DNA from: Streptomyces kaniharaensis
GTDB lineage: Bacteria > Actinomycetota > Actinomycetes > Streptomycetales > Streptomycetaceae
DNA: 64,000 nt
NCBI RefSeq assembly: GCF_009569385.1
Contig: NZ_WBOF01000002.1
Span: 62,001-126,000, forward strand
Direction of reading: 5' to 3'
Position 1 is the first letter of the stretch, and each line of letters opens with the position of its first letter. The position numbers and the translations under genes were made by a program. Of this stretch, positions 61,677 to 64,000 are shown piece by piece. The notes under the pieces were generated by a model. That model ran no database searches. It was not told the DNA's origin and saw only the letters and a list, made by a program, of their open reading frames with translations.

Positions 61677-62366
61677 GTGCCTGCTCACCGGCAGCGTGCC
61701 GGAGACCGTGCACTCGCCGAGGAGGCCGACCCCCAGCAGGCGGTCGAGGCGTTGCTCTCCCACCGTGCCTGGAGCCTGCACCTGCTCGACCCGTTGGCCC
61801 GCCGGATCCGGCTCGTGCACGCGGCCACTGGCCGCACCGCCGTCGACGTCTGCCGCGCGGCGCATCTGGAAGGGCACTTGCTGGCGCGATGGGGAAGCGG
61901 GCAAGGCAGCCCGGATGCCAAGCAGCGTCGGGCGCTCGCTCGGGCTCTCGGCCTTTCGTCCGGCTGGCTCGGTGTGCAGCACGATCTCGTGCCGGACTCA
62001 GGTCTCTATGTCGCCCGGGGGCAGTGCCCGTGTGGGGCCGGCGCTCGGCGGTTCGCGGCCGGCTCGCTGGACGGTCAGCAGATTCCGGGCGCTTGGGCGA
62101 GCCTGGGGCTGTGGTGCACGGGGTGCGGACAACCGTACGTCGCCGACCCTGACGGCAGGCTCTATCCAGTGCCCATCATCGCCGGGGCTGGTGTTCCCGA
62201 GTTCGGGGCGGTCGCCGACGGTGTCCGGCCGGATGGCGCGTGCGGACCGGAGCTGAGCCGGCCATGGCCGCACGCGCACTGGTACTCCCCCGCCGGGCTC
62301 CAGCGTCGGGGCTCCCTCCAGATTCCCCCGCTGTACCGCAACGCACCGTCGCGTCCGCCGAACTGA
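61677..62366 (+). CDS. Hypothetical zinc-ribbon protein
   Basis: This 229-residue protein starts from GTG 61677 with GAAGAG just upstream. The front half is helical (DPQQAVEALLSHRAWSLHLL, DVCRAAHLEGHLLARWGSGQ, DAKQRRALARALGLSSGWLG). A zinc ribbon follows: GQCPCGAGARRF and GLWCTGCGQPYV (CxC and CxxC). The C-terminus is Pro/Gly-rich. Its function is not recognised; it resembles plasmid-encoded proteins of streptomycetes only in general layout. Confidence 0.6.
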   Translation: MPAHRQRAGDRALAEEADPQQAVEALLSHRAWSLHLLDPLARRIRLVHAATGRTAVDVCRAAHLEGHLLARWGSGQGSPDAKQRRALARALGLSSGWLGVQHDLVPDSGLYVARGQCPCGAGARRFAAGSLDGQQIPGAWASLGLWCTGCGQPYVADPDGRLYPVPIIAGAGVPEFGAVADGVRPDGACGPELSRPWPHAHWYSPAGLQRRGSLQIPPLYRNAPSRPPN

Positions 62367-62583
62367 GGTAAGACGGCCCCGGAGTCCTATCTCTGACCCA
62401 AGCCGCAAAGTAGCCCACGCCGTTGTCCATGGCTCGTCAGGCCAGCCGTTGCCCTGCGGCTTCGAGGTCGTTGAGCAGCCGACGATTGGCCAACCCTTTT
62501 GGGATGCTTTCGGTTGGAATCCCCCACCGGCAGTCGGGCGGCCCACCCGGGCCCCGAAAGTTGGCCAGTTCCTCCTCCTCGGC

Positions 62584-63330
62584 TCACATCCGGGACTTGA
62601 GAACGTCGACCTCACAGCCCGGCGCGAACGCGTCGAAGCCGTGCTCGACCAGCCAACGAACCCCCAGCAGGCTTCGCAACGACCACCACGCGCGGATCAC
62701 GTCGAGGTCGACGTCGGTGCCATAGCCGGCGATGACGTCTTCGACGTGCCCCTCGTGTCCGAGCGTCAAGGTGGCGAGGTCGAACAGGGCATCACCCCGG
62801 CCGGCCTCGGACCAGTCGATGATGCCGGTGACCTCGTCGCCGTCGACAAAGACGTGCTCGATCTGCAGGTCGCCGTGGGTGAATACCGGAGTCCACGGCC
62901 GGATCGCGGCCTTGGCAATCTGGCGGTTACGGGTGACCAGGTCGGCGGGCAGGATGCCGTTCGTCACGAGCAACTCGCACTCGCCGTCGAGTTCCGCCGC
63001 CAACTCGTCGGGACCCCGGCGGCGTCGGCCGGACCAGGGCGGCAACGGCGCCTCGTGCAACTTCCGAATTGCGGCACCCGCCGCGGCCCAAGCCGCCGAC
63101 GATGCGGTCGACGGCTCGCCGAGGCGCCCGAGCGCCGTTCCCGGGACAGCAGTGATCGCGAGCACGGGCGGATTGCGCCACAGGACCCTCGGGGTGGGGA
63201 CCGGCGCGAGGGCCATCGCCTCGACCTCGACGTCGATTCGGGCCTGATCGGTGTCCACCTTTAGGAACACGTCGCCGACGCGCAGGGTCGCGCGCTCGGA
63301 ATGGGCGACGACGACCTCGATCTCATTCAT
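62584..63330 (-). CDS. APH-type phosphotransferase
   Basis: This 248-residue kinase-like enzyme starts at ATG 63330 (MNEIEVVVAHSERATLRVGD); the frame is open four codons further. The ATP lysine is in DVFLKVDTDQ, the catalytic loop is PVFTHGDLQIEHVFVDGD (HGDLxxxHVF) and the metal site is GIIDWSEAGRGDALFDLA. The fold is that of aminoglycoside and macrolide phosphotransferases. It is shorter than typical resistance enzymes, and the substrate cannot be named. It is well preserved, whereas its neighbours are fragments. Confidence 0.85.
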   Translation of the reverse strand: MNEIEVVVAHSERATLRVGDVFLKVDTDQARIDVEVEAMALAPVPTPRVLWRNPPVLAITAVPGTALGRLGEPSTASSAAWAAAGAAIRKLHEAPLPPWSGRRRRGPDELAAELDGECELLVTNGILPADLVTRNRQIAKAAIRPWTPVFTHGDLQIEHVFVDGDEVTGIIDWSEAGRGDALFDLATLTLGHEGHVEDVIAGYGTDVDLDVIRAWWSLRSLLGVRWLVEHGFDAFAPGCEVDVLKSRM

Positions 63331-63527
63331 GGCGACCAGCACCCCGCCCGGCTGCGAGCTCGGCGACGATACGTGGCGGCTCGACGGGTTCTTCGAGCAA
63401 GGTGGCGATCATCTGGTCATTCTCAGTGGACGTTAAGTCCCTTTTCTCTCGGCTCGTGATCGCTCGTTCGTGTGAACGTTGGCCGTACTGGCGTGCCAGT
63501 CGTGGTTCGGGTGATGTTCTGCGGCGC

Positions 63528-64000
63528 ATGGACAGACGGGCGTATCCGAGCGACTTATCGGACGAGCAATGGGCGTTGATCGAGCCGATGATCACGGCCT
63601 GGAAGCAGGACCGGGTGGCGCGATCGGCGACCGGGGATCCGGGGTCCTGTGATCTGCGGGAGATCGTGAACGCGGTCTTCTACCAGAACCGGACGGGCTG
63701 TCAGTGGCGCTACCTGCCCCATGACCTGCCGTCCTGGTCGGCGGTGTTCTACTACTTCGGCCTGTGGCGCCAGGATGGGCTCGACCAGCGGATCCAGGAA
63801 CTCCTGCGTTGCCAAATCCGGGAGAGGGCCCGCCGATTAGAGGACCCGTCCCTCGTGATCATCGACACCCAGTCCGTCCGCGCGGCCGCCGGTGTTCCGA
63901 AGAGCACCACGGGACTGGACGCGAACAAGAAGGTGTCGGGCCGCAAGCGGGGACTGGCCGTCGACGTCATGGGGCTGATCATCGGTGTCGTCGTCCTGGC
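63528..64000 (+). CDS. IS5-family transposase, cut by window end
   Basis: From ATG 63528 the frame reads MDRRAYPSDLSDEQWALIEP, NAVFYQNRTGCQWRYLPHDL, PSWSAVFYYFGLWRQDGLDQ and LVIIDTQSVRAAAGVPKSTT, then GRKRGLAVDVMGLIIGVVVL to the last base. The first catalytic Asp (IIDTQS) is present; the second Asp and the Glu lie outside the window. It differs from the IS5 at 39299 (different N-terminal box), so it is a separate element. Its left end lies somewhere in 63436-63520. Confidence 0.88.
   Translation, partial: MDRRAYPSDLSDEQWALIEPMITAWKQDRVARSATGDPGSCDLREIVNAVFYQNRTGCQWRYLPHDLPSWSAVFYYFGLWRQDGLDQRIQELLRCQIRERARRLEDPSLVIIDTQSVRAAAGVPKSTTGLDANKKVSGRKRGLAVDVMGLIIGVVVL

Noticed and set aside
62387..62587. 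Minus-strand fragment ending PKGLANRRLLNDLEAAGQRL
   Set aside because: It has a plausible C-terminal look but is too short, with no recognisable family or upstream continuation.

Overview
The window is very GC-rich, strongly third-position GC-biased DNA typical of a streptomycete (Streptomyces or Kitasatospora relative). Marks of this are an initiator tRNA of streptomycete type, a SARP/AfsR-type regulator, XRE/TPR regulators, XapX and SUKH proteins, actinobacterial-type ars genes and many GTG starts. It is an accessory region, such as a chromosome arm, plasmid or integrated element. Transposase genes or remnants of at least eight families (IS3, IS30, IS1182-like, IS630, IS481/IS3-type rve, IS5, IS1380, IS701) and a Tn554-like recombinase trio are interleaved with truncated and frameshifted genes.

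Layout. 1-2.5 kb: skewed non-coding DNA, then an IS30 inside an IS3 remnant. 3-5.7 kb: arsenic island (arsI divergent from arsR-aquaporin-arsC-arsN, arsN frameshifted). 5.75-6.9 kb: first of three copies of a module made of GAAACTC-type repeats plus a broken zinc-ribbon, replication-relaxation-like gene (others at 21.1-22.2 and 28.7-29.65 kb; a related gene at 16.6 kb). 6.9-9.9 kb: two secreted FG-GAP repeat proteins, one with an SGNH-hydrolase head and one with a ricin-like head. 10-14 kb: transposase debris, a duplicated regulator fragment and a large SARP-NB-ARC-TPR regulator. 14-20 kb: gene fragments, a cupin, a broken Nudix gene and an HTH-transmembrane protein. 22-27 kb: a SUKH protein between repeats and an NLR-like protein with eleven 96-bp repeats. 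27-33.6 kb: a PhlG-like hydrolase, two XapX proteins, a divergent dehydrogenase/GlxA-type pair, and an IS630 at the shared stop codons of two convergent genes.

34-48 kb: an rve-type IS in a small operon, a secreted repeat protein, initiator tRNA-Met with terminator, a Tn554-like trio whose tnpA is split by a 1.67-kb insert with 20-bp inverted ends, an IS1380 remnant, a CdiI-like immunity gene and a ribbon-helix-helix pair. 48-52 kb: a broken flavoprotein gene, a broken Ser/Thr kinase gene and small genes. 52.3-61 kb: the best-preserved cluster, an XRE/TPR regulator divergent from two sugar-nucleotide epimerase/dehydratases, a DegT/StrS aminotransferase, an HD-domain gene and an unrecognised 451-residue protein, with a convergent glycosyltransferase and P-loop kinase. 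Together these look like a pathway that makes and transfers an amino sugar. 61-64 kb: a helicase fragment, a zinc-ribbon protein, an APH-type phosphotransferase and the start of an IS5 transposase cut by the window end.

Many otherwise well-conserved genes carry single-base frameshifts. Decay in a dispensable region and residual sequencing error cannot be told apart from the sequence alone.
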